A stretch of DNA of 64,000 nucleotides from Marinobacter psychrophilus (GCF_001043175.1 NZ_CP011494.1:2108001-2172000), one strand, 5' to 3'. Numbered from the stretch's first letter, positions 36,892 to 46,071 are shown. The notes: generated from the sequence alone by a model not told the origin. Translations and numbers: made by a program.

Positions 36892-37569
36892 TTAAGACTC
36901 ACCCGCACTATCCAAGTAGACCCTTTGGATATATTCACGTGCAGCATTCATAGATGGCAAAACCGCTGAGGCTAAAGAGAAATCGTGGTGCCTGGACATT
37001 TCGGTAGGAATGACGAGGCATCTGATACCGGCCATCGCCGCTGCACGCAGACCATGCTCTGTATCCTCGATCGCTACACAGTCTTCTGGCATCAGGGACA
37101 GGCGCTCAAGAGCCAGCAGGTAGCAATCCGGTTCAGGTTTGCTTTTAAGCACATCGTCTCCTGAAACAGTGAGACTAAATAGCGACTCGAACTCGTTGAC
37201 ACGTAACGTCACACGCACGCCACTCGCGCTCGCTCCGGTGACAACGCCGAGCTTCAAACCTAGTTGATGAAACGACAAAATTGTTTGGGCAACGCCCGGC
37301 ATCAGAGGAAAGGATTGCCGCTTAAGGTACTGCGCGGTTTCACGGTTCTTTGCTTCCATAAGGGCAATGGCATCGGTCGGGAGGCCAAACCTACCAACCA
37401 AATCGGATGCATTCGCGGGGGTTGGAAGACCAGCATACAAGTCCTTGTACTGTTGATCGGACAACTGAAACCCATATGTACTAAGAACCGAATTCCAAAT
37501 TTCTAGATGAGCCGGTTCGGAATTGACAAGTGTTCCGTCGTGATCGAATAGTACGGCTTGAATAGACAT
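36892..37569 (-). CDS. HAD-superfamily hydrolase, beta-phosphoglucomutase/YniC-like
   Basis: A 225-residue HAD phosphatase with an alpha-helical cap. Motif 1 is LFDHDGTLV with the nucleophile and acid aspartates, motif 2 is VVTGAS, motif 3 the Lys in LKSKPEPDCYLLA, and motif 4 is CVAIEDTEHG. Such enzymes act on sugar phosphates or similar small molecules. It is the leftmost gene of the cassette-like array on the minus strand. A box of integron type (GTTAAAC on the minus strand) lies 23 bases before the start codon. Confidence 0.9.
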   Translation of the reverse strand: MSIQAVLFDHDGTLVNSEPAHLEIWNSVLSTYGFQLSDQQYKDLYAGLPTPANASDLVGRFGLPTDAIALMEAKNRETAQYLKRQSFPLMPGVAQTILSFHQLGLKLGVVTGASASGVRVTLRVNEFESLFSLTVSGDDVLKSKPEPDCYLLALERLSLMPEDCVAIEDTEHGLRAAAMAGIRCLVIPTEMSRHHDFSLASAVLPSMNAAREYIQRVYLDSAGES

Positions 37570-37591
37570 ATTGCGAAGGGTCCTATGCAGA

Positions 37592-37669
37592 GTTTAACGG
37601 CAACAACACGCGCAGCTGCAGAATGGAAGCGAAGCCGCAATGCTGTCGCCGAGCCCGTGATTGTTATAT
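37592..37669 (-). repeat. Possible attC site between GST and HAD genes
   Basis: On the minus strand the 78 bp begin ATATAAC and end GTTAAAC; the last box fits the integron core GTTRRRY. The sequence between is GC-rich and can fold, and it lies exactly between two short minus-strand genes. The inner boxes do not pair convincingly, so this is weaker than the sites at 46012 and 48096. Confidence 0.35.
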
Positions 37670-38314
37670 TCCTACCTCGTCCACGTCTATGGTTTCAGGT
37701 TCAGCGTGAGCTTGCCTAACCCACTCGCCCATTTGTTCATGGTCGAGAATGAAGTGCATATATTCTGCAGATACAGTCGAGACTTTGATCCCATAGGTTT
37801 TAAATCGCGACGCAACTGGAGCGAACATGCAATCTGCAATAGAGAACTCACCGAACAACCAAGGACCAACACTCGAATAGGTTTCTCGGTACTGTGACCA
37901 GATTTGATCTATCCGAGCTAACTCCCGTTCAAGAGTCGCATTGAAAGGGACTTTGCGCCCGATCGCGCGGCAATTCATTGGCAATTGGCCGCGAATTGCT
38001 GGAAAGCCAGAGTGCATTTCAGCACTGCAGGATCTTGCTTCTGCTCGTGCGCGAACGGAACTCGGCCATCCGCCGCCATCCAGATACTGCTCTGAAATGT
38101 ACTCGCAAATTGCCAGCGAATCCCAGACGGTCAAATCACCATCCTTAAGCAAAGGGACTTTCCCTGCATCAGTGTGCTGGGCAATAGTGGCGCGAGTGTC
38201 GTCCTGGTTCAGTGAAATCCGCACTTCCTTAAAAGCCAGACCGTGAACCGACAAAAACAGCCATGGCCTTAACGACCATGACGAGTAATTCTTATTCCCT
38301 ATGACGAGTTCCAC
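37664..38314 (-). CDS. Glutathione S-transferase family protein (copy 1, intact)
   Basis: A 216-residue GST starting at the GTG at 38314 with AAGGAG six bases upstream. The thioredoxin-like N-terminal domain reads MELVIGNKNYSSWSLRPWLF, where a Ser of SSWS is the likely glutathione-activating residue, then GKVPLLKDGDLTVWDSLAI, the cis-Pro and glutathione-binding block. The C-terminal helical domain has the N-capping motif GEFSIADCMFAP. It is a typical YfcF-like bacterial GST. The first third of the gene and the sequence before it are repeated at 45768-46090, flanking the opp operon. Confidence 0.92.
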   Translation of the reverse strand: MELVIGNKNYSSWSLRPWLFLSVHGLAFKEVRISLNQDDTRATIAQHTDAGKVPLLKDGDLTVWDSLAICEYISEQYLDGGGWPSSVRARAEARSCSAEMHSGFPAIRGQLPMNCRAIGRKVPFNATLERELARIDQIWSQYRETYSSVGPWLFGEFSIADCMFAPVASRFKTYGIKVSTVSAEYMHFILDHEQMGEWVRQAHAEPETIDVDEVGI

Positions 38315-38408
38315 AATTCACTCCTTGAAATATAACGCCTCAAACACTGGCACAGCTTCACTGCATCCGGTGCTTTGATTTTTTTAGCGACTAGTCTGGC
38401 GTATATCC
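38063..38408 (-). repeat. Direct repeat, copy 1 (5' part of GST gene plus attC)
   Basis: This segment is repeated in the same orientation at 45768-46090. The copies agree at most positions; the main difference is a 23-bp deletion in copy 2. Copy 1 holds the intact start of the GST gene and the attC-like site at 38330-38388. The repeat pair encloses 7.4 kb with the whole opp operon. Confidence 0.9.
38330..38388 (-). repeat. attC-like site, one core box degenerate
   Basis: On the minus strand the site ends TTTGAGGCGTTATAT, as in the attC at 46012-46071, and its inner arms TCAAAGCAC and GTGTTTGA can pair. The opposite core, GCTTAAC in the other copy, has become GCTAAAA here and has lost the conserved AAC. 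It would probably be a poor recombination substrate. It separates the DUF1330 and GST genes. Confidence 0.65.
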
Positions 38409-38442
38409 TTATCCCACCCGGACGCTAATGCCATTCTTACGT

Positions 38443-38769
38443 TCACTTATTGGGGTAAAGCATGTGGTGCAAGCCTTCGACGATGACTAGATTCCCACCA
38501 TTCGACAGTTTGTTCGTTCTTGCATCTAAAAGCGGGGCATATTCTGTCGAGTTATAGAAAGCGAGAGCAGCGTCTTTCGAAGGAAATCGAACGACAACGG
38601 TCCAATTACCATACCATTCACCTTCGAGTTCTTCCGCACTGCGGCTCGCCACGAGAAACTCACCGCCATACTTTGTCACTAAGGAAGCAACCGGCATGCC
38701 GTATTTGTCAATGTACTCCGGATAGTCCTTGACAGTGATTTGTCCGATTACGAAGCCAGGTCTCGACAT
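38443..38769 (-). CDS. DUF1330 family protein
   Basis: A 108-residue protein with the DUF1330 pattern: VIGQITVKDYPEYIDKYG, VTKYGGEFLVASR, then WTVVVRFPSKDAALAFYNS and EYAPL. The family has a dimeric ferredoxin-like fold; its role is unknown. The gene is preceded by an inverted repeat and followed by an attC-like site, as a cassette would be. The ATG at 38769 has GAGAGAAC upstream. Confidence 0.88.
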   Translation of the reverse strand: MSRPGFVIGQITVKDYPEYIDKYGMPVASLVTKYGGEFLVASRSAEELEGEWYGNWTVVVRFPSKDAALAFYNSTEYAPLLDARTNKLSNGGNLVIVEGLHHMLYPNK

Positions 38770-38852
38770 GAAGTTCTCTCTTTCTGCTGTTGTGGGCGGT
38801 GGGTCAAGTATGGTTCAAGACGATGGTACTGGCGTTTCAGCCACTTACGCCC

Positions 38853-38908
38853 GCTATGCACCGGTCACAAAGCCGCAGCAAAGCGTCGGTTTTTCACCGG
38901 TGCATAGC
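38853..38908. repeat. Perfect 13-bp inverted repeat with 30-bp loop
   Basis: GCTATGCACCGGT at 38853-38865 is matched exactly in reverse by ACCGGTGCATAGC at 38896-38908. It lies between two minus-strand genes. No run of T follows on the minus strand, so it is not a plain terminator. It lacks the AAC/GTT cores of attC. It may be a protein-binding or RNA-folding element. Confidence 0.75.
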
Positions 38909-38922
38909 CTGGTGACGTGAGT

Positions 38923-39159
38923 TTAGTCGACAACGAACAGCTTGGCTCCCTGCTCCGTCGATGAACGGTGAAGCTCTGCATTGTCTGGGTCGTAAACGAA
39001 CCATTTCAGGGTCATTCGGTCAGGATTTCTGACCGAGACATGGAACGTTCTTAGGTTATACCCGAACCCGTACTTACCACCAACGACACCAAGCCTAAAA
39101 CGCTTTTCAGGGATGGGCTTAATGAATTGCCATGCCTTCACTGGGCTGGTCACATCCAT
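38923..39159 (-). CDS. Hypothetical small protein
   Basis: A 78-residue reading frame starting MDVTSPVKAWQFIKPIPEKR, rich in beta-forming residues and without signal peptide or membrane segment. GGTGG lies just before the ATG. No family is recognised. Its size and placement in the minus-strand series fit a cassette gene. Confidence 0.5.
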   Translation of the reverse strand: MDVTSPVKAWQFIKPIPEKRFRLGVVGGKYGFGYNLRTFHVSVRNPDRMTLKWFVYDPDNAELHRSSTEQGAKLFVVD

Positions 39160-39805
39160 TCCACCACTTCATGTTGTGCCTATACCATGAAGACTCTACT
39201 GTCGGCGTATATATATGAACAAGTCATTCACTAAGTCATCCATAGACAAGCACTCCTTGTTTTCTTTTTCATTCCCTCCTACTCAGCATAATTCTGCGTT
39301 ATATCAGAGCCTGCCTAATGAATACCCTATGACAAGTAGGTATTATTGCTTAAAAATATAAAATATTGTACGTTCATTTGATAGTACTAGGAAATGGTCA
39401 AGGAACTTTGCTCAAGAGCGTTGCATGAGTTGGGAGTAGCGGTGTCGATCTGAGTGCTTTCCCTACCAAAGCAAGGGCCAATATTAGTTACCAAATACAC
39501 CTTGTTCAAACGGTGTTATCACGATGCCAATTACCTTTGTTCTGATTTATATCAAGAATCAAGGATCCAATTATCCGAACCCATAGTATTTTCAAGCCTT
39601 ATAGGCATAAAAATTCATTTTTTAGCACATGCGTATGAATTTTATCTTTGTTAGACGTACAACTTGTACACGCAATTTTGATTGTAACCTTAAGTAAAAT
39701 GAGAAACTGTGGAAACGTAAGACAAATAAAAATAAGCAAAGATAAAGTCCTTGAATTTGAAAAAAACGCACACACAAAATTTGATTAACAAGGGACATTA
39801 TCAAG
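39160..39805. other. 646-bp AT-rich region upstream of oppA
   Basis: No convincing gene is seen; short frames here have no family resemblance or ribosome site. The sequence is clearly more AT-rich than most of the window, with runs of A and T in 39340-39380 and 39700-39780. It probably contains the opp promoter and marks the left junction of the opp segment. Confidence 0.5.
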
Positions 39806-41416
39806 ATGAAAAAAACATTGCTCGCCAGTGCCATTATTGCCACTACATTTATCGCTATGCAAACTCAGGCAGCCAACGTACCCGCCGGCGTAGAATTAGC
39901 CGCAAAGCAAGAACTTGTTCGCGGTGGTGGCTCCGAGCCAGCAACACTGGACCCACAAAAAATCGAAGGTACGCCGGGTTCTATACGCTCACGTGATCTG
40001 TTCGAAGGTTTGTATAACCAAGACGGCGATGGGAACCAAGTCCCTGGTGTTGCAACAAGTTACGACGTAAACGCTGATAACACTCAATACACATTCCACC
40101 TTCGCAGAGATGCGAAATGGTCTAACGGCGACCCGGTCACTGCTGAAGACTTTGTTTACGCTTTTACTCGCGCCGTTGATCCAGCTCTTGCTTCACCTTA
40201 CGCATGGTTCATGGAAATTCCTTCCATTGTGAATGCCACTAAAATCATCGCGGGTGAAGCCGAGCCTTCGTCACTGGGCGTAAAGGCAATTGATGCTTAT
40301 ACCTTCCAAGTTACCCTTGAACGTCCTGTACCTTACTTTGTCAAAATGACGTCCCATCAAACCATGTTTCCAGTACCAAAAAAAGTCGTCGAAAAATGGG
40401 GAAGCGACTGGACAAAACCGGAGCACATGGTGTCTAACGGCGCGTATAAAATGGACGCGTGGATCGTCAATGAAAAAATGGAATTTACTCGCAATACCCA
40501 CTATTGGAATGATGCCAAAACCATCATCAACGAAGTCACTTATTTGCCGATTGAATCTCCAAATGCGGAGTTAAAGCGATTCCAGTCAGGTCAAATGGAC
40601 CTTAGTTACGAGTTACCAAATGATCACTTTAAGCAGCTCATGCGTGACATTCCAGATGAAGTCAGCGTCACGCCAAAATTGGGAACATATTACTACCAAT
40701 ACAATATAACCAAAGCACCTTACAATGATGTGCGAGTACGTAAAGCTTTGTCCTACGCAATTGACCGTGATGTGATCACAAAATTTGTAACCGGCACCGG
40801 TGAACTTCCAGCGTACTCTTTCACGCCCGAAGTGGTAAACGACTTTTCACCCGCAACGCCCGAGTATGCAACGTGGACACAAAAAGAACGTAACGAAAAA
40901 GCTAAAGCACTATTGGAAGAAGCAGGGTTTAATAAGAATAACCAGCTGTCCTTCAGCTTGCTTTACAACACCAACGAAAACCATAAAAAGATCGCCATTG
41001 CGATTGCTTCTATGTGGAAAAAGACGTTGGGCGTCAATGTCATTTTGGAAAACCAAGAATGGAAAACGTATCTAGAAACAAAAAAACATCAGCAATTTGA
41101 TGTCGCTCGCTCAGGTTGGGTGGGTGACTACAACGAAGCGTCTACCATGCTAGATTTGTTAACAACAACCCACGGCAACAACGATGGCAAATACAGCAAT
41201 GCAGAATACGACACGCTATTAACAGAAGCTCGTACCATGCAAAAGCCAGCAACGAATTACAACAAAGCGGAAGAAATTGCCATTGAGCAAGACATGGCGG
41301 TCGCGCCTATTTACCAATATACCGAAAAGCGTCTAATAAAAAGCTACTTAGGCGGCTACATGCCGAACCCTGAAGACAACATTTACGCTCGTGATATGTA
41401 CATCATCAAGCACTAA
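39806..41416 (+). CDS. oppA: Oligopeptide ABC transporter substrate-binding protein OppA
   Basis: A 536-residue periplasmic binding protein with a signal peptide (MKKTLLASAIIATTFIAMQT; cleavage near TQAAN). It belongs to the SBP_bac_5 family. The blocks LVRGGGSEPATLDPQ, RDLFEGLYNQDGDGNQVPGV and VRKALSYAIDRDVI are like those of enterobacterial and Vibrio OppA. It delivers peptides to OppBCDF. A 10-bp stem-loop follows before oppB, which in opp operons often keeps oppA mRNA more abundant. Confidence 0.95.
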   Translation: MKKTLLASAIIATTFIAMQTQAANVPAGVELAAKQELVRGGGSEPATLDPQKIEGTPGSIRSRDLFEGLYNQDGDGNQVPGVATSYDVNADNTQYTFHLRRDAKWSNGDPVTAEDFVYAFTRAVDPALASPYAWFMEIPSIVNATKIIAGEAEPSSLGVKAIDAYTFQVTLERPVPYFVKMTSHQTMFPVPKKVVEKWGSDWTKPEHMVSNGAYKMDAWIVNEKMEFTRNTHYWNDAKTIINEVTYLPIESPNAELKRFQSGQMDLSYELPNDHFKQLMRDIPDEVSVTPKLGTYYYQYNITKAPYNDVRVRKALSYAIDRDVITKFVTGTGELPAYSFTPEVVNDFSPATPEYATWTQKERNEKAKALLEEAGFNKNNQLSFSLLYNTNENHKKIAIAIASMWKKTLGVNVILENQEWKTYLETKKHQQFDVARSGWVGDYNEASTMLDLLTTTHGNNDGKYSNAEYDTLLTEARTMQKPATNYNKAEEIAIEQDMAVAPIYQYTEKRLIKSYLGGYMPNPEDNIYARDMYIIKH

Positions 41417-41442
41417 GGCGTTTGTAGTGTGTCCTGAAAATA

Positions 41443-41468
41443 ATGCCTAGCGTCTCGGCGCTGGGCAT
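41443..41468 (+). terminator. Stem-loop between oppA and oppB (attenuator or mRNA-stabilising)
   Basis: ATGCCTAGCG (41443-41452) pairs with CGCTGGGCAT (41459-41468) over a six-base loop, with one G-T pair. Only three T follow, so read-through into oppB is likely. It probably acts as a partial terminator or as 3' protection of oppA mRNA. Confidence 0.65.
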
Positions 41469-41533
41469 TTCTTGAACTCGATGCGGTTTCCTTGCATTAG
41501 TCGTCACGCAACGCGTCTGATTCGGTAATTTTT

Positions 41534-42454
41534 ATGTTTACATTTATTTTAAAGCGCATTTTAGAAGCTATTCCAACCTTGTTCATTTTGATTACGATCT
41601 CTTTTTTCTTGATGCACTCCGCGCCAGGCAGCCCTTTTTCCAGCGAACGGGCTTTACCGCCTGAAGTTTTGGCCAACATTAACGCTATGTATCATCTAGA
41701 TGAGCCGGTTATTAACCAGTTTTTTTACTATCTAGGTGGCTTGCTGCAAGGAGATTTAGGCCCTTCCTTTCGCTATAAAGATTTCACAATCAACGAACTG
41801 ATTGCTCAGAGCTTTCCTGTCTCTGCAGAAATTGGCCTCTGGTCTTTTCTCATTGCGCTGACTATTGGCGTGGGTTGCGGCATTACCGCCGCACTGCGCC
41901 AGAACTCGTGGTTGGATTACAGTGTCATGGGCGTTGCTAACCTGGGAATTGTATTACCTAATTTTGTGCTGGCTCCTTTGTGTATCCTGTTTTTCTCAAT
42001 TTATAACCATTGGCTACCACCCGGAGGCTGGAACGGCGGCGCATGGCCTTACTTGGTTATGCCGGTGATCGCCATGTCCACCAGCTATATTGCACAGATC
42101 GCCCGCATCACTCGCGGCAGCATGATTGAAACCATGCATTCCAATTTTATCCGCACCGCGCGGGCCAAAGGCTTGCCAAAATATCGCATTATTCTCCAGC
42201 ACGCGTTGCGTCCCGCCATGCTGCCTGTCGTTTCTTACCTTGGACCTGCGTTTGTCGGCATTGTGACAGGGTCAGTCATTGTCGATGTGTATTTTGGCAC
42301 TGGCGGTATTGGTCAGCACTTTATCAATGGCGCCTTGAATCGCGATTACTCCATGGTTATGGGGGTCACCATTTTGGTTGGCACACTCACGATTCTTTTC
42401 AATGCCATTGTCGATATTTTATACGCTGTTATTGACCCGAAAATCCGCTACTAA
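41534..42454 (+). CDS. oppB: Oligopeptide ABC transporter permease OppB
   Basis: A 306-residue permease with six hydrophobic segments, starting MFTFILKRILEAIPTLFILI. The cytoplasmic coupling loop has the EAA-like motif RTARAKGLPKYRIILQHALRPAM. GDLGPSFRYKD at about 72-82 is typical of OppB. The start at 41534 has no strong ribosome site. The next gene starts 12 bp after the stop. Confidence 0.94.
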   Translation: MFTFILKRILEAIPTLFILITISFFLMHSAPGSPFSSERALPPEVLANINAMYHLDEPVINQFFYYLGGLLQGDLGPSFRYKDFTINELIAQSFPVSAEIGLWSFLIALTIGVGCGITAALRQNSWLDYSVMGVANLGIVLPNFVLAPLCILFFSIYNHWLPPGGWNGGAWPYLVMPVIAMSTSYIAQIARITRGSMIETMHSNFIRTARAKGLPKYRIILQHALRPAMLPVVSYLGPAFVGIVTGSVIVDVYFGTGGIGQHFINGALNRDYSMVMGVTILVGTLTILFNAIVDILYAVIDPKIRY

Positions 42455-42466
42455 GGCCTTGCTATT

Positions 42467-43393
42467 GTGATTACTACGAAAGACAAAATTCAGGCCGTCG
42501 CACAGTTCGCCGAAAAAGTGGTAGACGTAGAAGGTCGCAGTTTGTGGCAAGACGCACGTCGTCGCTTTTTCTCTAACCAGGCCGCGGTGATCAGCTTGGT
42601 TGTGCTCTGTTTAATTGCTGCCATTGCCCTATTAGCGCCACTATTCAGCCAATGGCATTACGAAGACATCGATTGGGAAGCGCTCTCTGATATTTCGGTA
42701 TTAGGTCGTCCAAACATAGAAAATGGCCACTATTTTGGAACAGATTCCCTGGGACGCGATATTTTTGTTCGCACCATGCAAGGCGGACAAATTTCCCTAT
42801 TGGTTGGCATCATGGGCAGCGCCGTGGCGATTGTCATTGGCACGCTTTACGGTGCCACGTCTGGCTACATTGGTGGGCGTGTCGACAGTGTGATGATGCG
42901 GTTTCTAGAGATTTTGAACTCCTTTCCCTTCATGTTTTTTGTAATTATTTTGATGACTTTGTTTGGTCGTCATATCTTTTTAATTTTTGTCGCCATCGGC
43001 GCTATTTCATGGCTCGATATGGCACGGATCGTTCGCGGTCAAACCCTGAGTTTGAAACACAAAGAATATATTGAGGCCGCTCACGCGTGTGGCGTATCAA
43101 CGCCGAAAATTATTTTGCGTCACATTGTGCCAAACGTTCTCGGTATCGTGGTGGTTTACGCCACCTTGCTGGTACCGAACATGATTTTGCTGGAATCTTT
43201 TATCAGCTTTTTAGGCTTAGGGGTTCAAGAGCCTATGACCAGCTGGGGCGCGCTGATATCAGAAGGTGCTCAAAACATGGAAATTGCCATCTGGCAATTG
43301 GCTTGGCCGCTCGGTTTCTTAGTCGTTACTCTGTTTTGTTTTAACTTCCTCGGCGATGGCTTACGCGATGCGCTTGATCCAAAAGACCGCTAA
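42467..43393 (+). CDS. oppC: Oligopeptide ABC transporter permease OppC
   Basis: A 308-residue permease from the GTG at 42467. It has an N-terminal cytoplasmic stretch of about 45 residues, as in other OppC proteins, then six hydrophobic segments. YFGTDSLGRDIFVRTM and the coupling loop EYIEAAHACGVSTPKIILRH are characteristic. It forms the membrane channel with OppB. Confidence 0.94.
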   Translation: MITTKDKIQAVAQFAEKVVDVEGRSLWQDARRRFFSNQAAVISLVVLCLIAAIALLAPLFSQWHYEDIDWEALSDISVLGRPNIENGHYFGTDSLGRDIFVRTMQGGQISLLVGIMGSAVAIVIGTLYGATSGYIGGRVDSVMMRFLEILNSFPFMFFVIILMTLFGRHIFLIFVAIGAISWLDMARIVRGQTLSLKHKEYIEAAHACGVSTPKIILRHIVPNVLGIVVVYATLLVPNMILLESFISFLGLGVQEPMTSWGALISEGAQNMEIAIWQLAWPLGFLVVTLFCFNFLGDGLRDALDPKDR

Positions 43394-43405
43394 GGAGGAA
43401 ACCCT

Positions 43406-44395
43406 ATGAGCGTATTACAGACAAAGCATTTGTTAGAAGTCAGAAATTTACGAGTGAATTTCAGAACGCCAGATGGTTTTGTGACAGCGGTGAATGACCT
43501 GAATTTCACTTTGGCACAAGGCGAGACCTTAGGTATTGTTGGCGAATCGGGTTCTGGTAAAAGCCAAACCGCCTTTGCGCTGATGGGATTGCTAGCCGGC
43601 AATGGCGTTATCGAAGGGGAAGCACGCTTTAACGAGCAAAATATTCTTAACCTGAATGAAAAAGCAATGAATCGCATTCGTTCTAAAGAAATTGCGATGA
43701 TTTTTCAAGATCCAATGACCTCTTTGAATCCTTATATGAAAGTCGGCAAGCAACTGATGGAAGTGCTCACTTTGCACAAAGGCATGAGTAAAGCCGAGGC
43801 GTTTGAGGCCTCGGTCAAGATGCTCGACGCCGTCAAAATGCCCGAAGCGCGCAAACGCATGAAAATGTACCCACACGAATTTTCCGGCGGTATGAGGCAG
43901 CGCGTAATGATCGCCATGGCGCTGCTGTGTCAACCTAAGTTGCTGATTGCCGATGAGCCAACCACGGCGCTCGACGTCACCGTGCAAGCGCAGATCTTAA
44001 CCTTGCTGAACGAATTAAAAGACGACTTCAATACGTCCATCATCATGATCACTCATGACCTGGGCGTGGTTGCAGGATTGTGTGACAAAGTATTGGTGAT
44101 GTACGCCGGACAAACCATGGAATACGGTACCGCAGAAGACATATTTTATCGACCAACACATCCCTATACGCAAGGTCTGCTAAACGCCATTCCGCGCCTG
44201 GACGCCGATGACGATATGCTGTCTACCATTCCGGGAAATCCACCTGACTTATTACATTTGCCACCGGGTTGCCCGTTCCACGCGCGCTGTGAATTCGCCA
44301 AAGAGCGCTGCTTAGAACGTATGCCGACATTGCAAGAGTTTGCACCGGGTCAGCTACGTGCTTGTCATAAACCCCTGGATGGGTGGGTTACCTAA
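43406..44395 (+). CDS. oppD: Oligopeptide ABC transporter ATPase OppD
   Basis: A 329-residue ATPase. Walker A is GESGSGKSQ, the signature SGGMRQRVMIAMAL, Walker B LLIADEPTTALDV and the H-loop ITHDLGVV. The C-terminal oligopeptide domain has the cysteine cluster (GCPFHARCEFAKERC and a later Cys), which binds an iron-sulfur cluster in related dipeptide transporters. GGAGGAAACC directly precedes the ATG. Confidence 0.95.
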   Translation: MSVLQTKHLLEVRNLRVNFRTPDGFVTAVNDLNFTLAQGETLGIVGESGSGKSQTAFALMGLLAGNGVIEGEARFNEQNILNLNEKAMNRIRSKEIAMIFQDPMTSLNPYMKVGKQLMEVLTLHKGMSKAEAFEASVKMLDAVKMPEARKRMKMYPHEFSGGMRQRVMIAMALLCQPKLLIADEPTTALDVTVQAQILTLLNELKDDFNTSIIMITHDLGVVAGLCDKVLVMYAGQTMEYGTAEDIFYRPTHPYTQGLLNAIPRLDADDDMLSTIPGNPPDLLHLPPGCPFHARCEFAKERCLERMPTLQEFAPGQLRACHKPLDGWVT

Positions 44396-45396
44396 TGAAC
44401 ACCTCAGATAACATTCTAATGGAAGTGAGCAACTTAAAAGTCCACTTCAATATCAAATCCGATAACGCTTGGCCTTGGCAAAAAGGCCAAGCGGTAAAAG
44501 CCGTCGATGGCGTCAATTTAACCATTTACGCCGGCGAAACCCTTGGCGTAGTCGGCGAATCCGGTTGTGGTAAGTCGACTCTCGCCCGCGCTTTACTGCG
44601 TCTTGTGCCCATTACCGAAGGTAATGTGGTGTGGCTTGGCCAAGATCTAACGAATCTCGATAAAAAACAACTGCGCAGCAAACGCCAAGAGCTGCAAATG
44701 ATCTTTCAGGATCCTTTGGCGTCTCTGGACCCTCGTATGACGGTAGGGGACATTATCGCCGAACCACTCAATACGTTTCGACCAGAGCTTTCAAAAGACG
44801 CGGTGAAAGCTGAAGTTCGTAAGATTATGGATCGCGTAGGCTTGTTACCCAATGTGATTAACCGTTACCCACATGAGTTCTCCGGTGGCCAATGTCAACG
44901 AATCGGTATTGCGCGCGCTTTGATTCTGAAACCTAAATTAGTCGTGTGCGACGAGCCGGTGTCTGCTTTGGACGTATCGATCCAAGCTCAGGTGGTCAAC
45001 TTGCTAAAAGAGTTACAAGCGGAAATGGGGTTGTCTTTGGTGTTTATCGCGCACGATTTGAGTGTGGTAAAACACATTTCAGATCGCGTTTTGGTGATGT
45101 ACTTGGGCAATGTCGTCGAGTTAGCCAGCAAACGTGCGCTTTACGATAATCCCAAACATCCGTACACCAAGGCATTGCTATCAGCCGTACCAGTACCCGA
45201 CCCAAAAGTAGAGCGTGGTAAGAAAATTCAGTTATTAACGGGGGATGTACCTTCTCCGATCAGCCCGCCTTCAGGCTGTGTTTTCCGAACCCGTTGCCCG
45301 CATGCTAACAAAGGGTGCGCGCAACAAAAGCCCCTCTTGCAGGTGTTGTCCAAAGAACATCAAGTGGCTTGTTCGCGTTTAGCTGAAATTGCATAA
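44395..45396 (+). CDS. oppF: Oligopeptide ABC transporter ATPase OppF
   Basis: A 333-residue ATPase whose ATG overlaps the oppD stop (TAATG). Walker A is GESGCGKST, the signature SGGQCQRIGIARAL, Walker B LVVCDEPVSALDV and H-loop IAHDLSVV. The C-terminus has the cysteine block GCVFRTRCPHANKGC. Typical of OppF, it carries a short insertion before Walker A (NAWPWQKGQAVKAVDGVN). It is the last gene of the operon. Confidence 0.95.
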   Translation: MNTSDNILMEVSNLKVHFNIKSDNAWPWQKGQAVKAVDGVNLTIYAGETLGVVGESGCGKSTLARALLRLVPITEGNVVWLGQDLTNLDKKQLRSKRQELQMIFQDPLASLDPRMTVGDIIAEPLNTFRPELSKDAVKAEVRKIMDRVGLLPNVINRYPHEFSGGQCQRIGIARALILKPKLVVCDEPVSALDVSIQAQVVNLLKELQAEMGLSLVFIAHDLSVVKHISDRVLVMYLGNVVELASKRALYDNPKHPYTKALLSAVPVPDPKVERGKKIQLLTGDVPSPISPPSGCVFRTRCPHANKGCAQQKPLLQVLSKEHQVACSRLAEIA

Positions 45397-45767
45397 CGGG
45401 AGAATGAATGCGATCAAGACATAAAAACCGCTTTAAAGTCAGGAAAGCGTTGTTTCGGAGGAAAATTGAAAAGCGTCTACTAAACACGAGACCGTTAAGT
45501 TAAAGCTATCGTGACCAGCTGGAAAGAGTTTAAGTTATTTTCGTACTTCTTTGAAGACGTTGGTTTTTGTATTAATAATACTTATAAAACAAACGGTTAC
45601 GATTACTTCCTAGAAAGTGAATATTGCAGTTGTTGGAAGAAATCCGCTACTATTTGATCGATTTTTTCTACGTAAGGACACAAGAGATTTTTCGACAAAT
45701 GCGAGTGGAACCCTACCCTTGAGGATTACCTGGGCGCTCGCAAAACCCTAAAGCCGAATACGCTCAA
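45397..45767. other. 371-bp non-coding gap behind oppF
   Basis: No gene is recognised and no strong terminator is seen near the oppF stop. The sequence is AT-rich up to about 45690 and then changes at the edge of the GST repeat, so the right junction of the opp segment lies here. Confidence 0.45.
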
Positions 45768-45996
45768 CGGCCATCCGCCGCCATCCAGATACTGCTCTGA
45801 AATGTACTCGCAAATTGCCAGCGAATCCCAGACGGTCAAATCACCGTCCTGAAGCAAAGGGACTTTTCCTGCATCAGTGTGCTGGGCGATAGTGGCGCGA
45901 ATATCGTCCTGGTTCAGTGAAATCCGAACTTCCTTAAAAGCCAGACCGTGAACCGACGAAAACAGCCATGGCCTTAACGACCATGACGAGTTCCAA
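45768..45996 (-). pseudogene. Truncated second copy of the GST gene
   Basis: On the minus strand this repeats the first third of the GST gene at 37664-38314, through EYISEQYLDGGGWP, and then runs into unrelated sequence. A 23-bp deletion after the fifth codon, between two copies of ACTCGTCAT in the intact gene, removes the frame. The start codon is TTG in place of GTG. No functional GST can be made. Confidence 0.88.
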
Positions 45997-46011
45997 AAAT
46001 CACTCCTTGAA

Positions 46012-46071
46012 ATATAACGCCTCAAACACTGGCGCAGCTTCACTGCACCCGAGTGCTTTGATTTGTTAAGC
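46012..46071 (-). repeat. attC site (59-base-element type) of an integron cassette
   Basis: On the minus strand the 60 bp run from GCTTAAC (fits RYYYAAC) to GTTATAT (GTT core kept). The inner arms are AAATCAAAGCAC and GTGTTTGAGGC: TCAAA and CAC pair on both sides, with one unpaired G, the arrangement that integron integrase reads in the folded strand. It separates the threonine aldolase gene from the truncated GST gene. Confidence 0.78.

Noticed and set aside
39454..39654. Plus-strand reading frame of 66 codons in the AT-rich gap before oppA.
   Set aside because: No ribosome site and no recognisable protein features.
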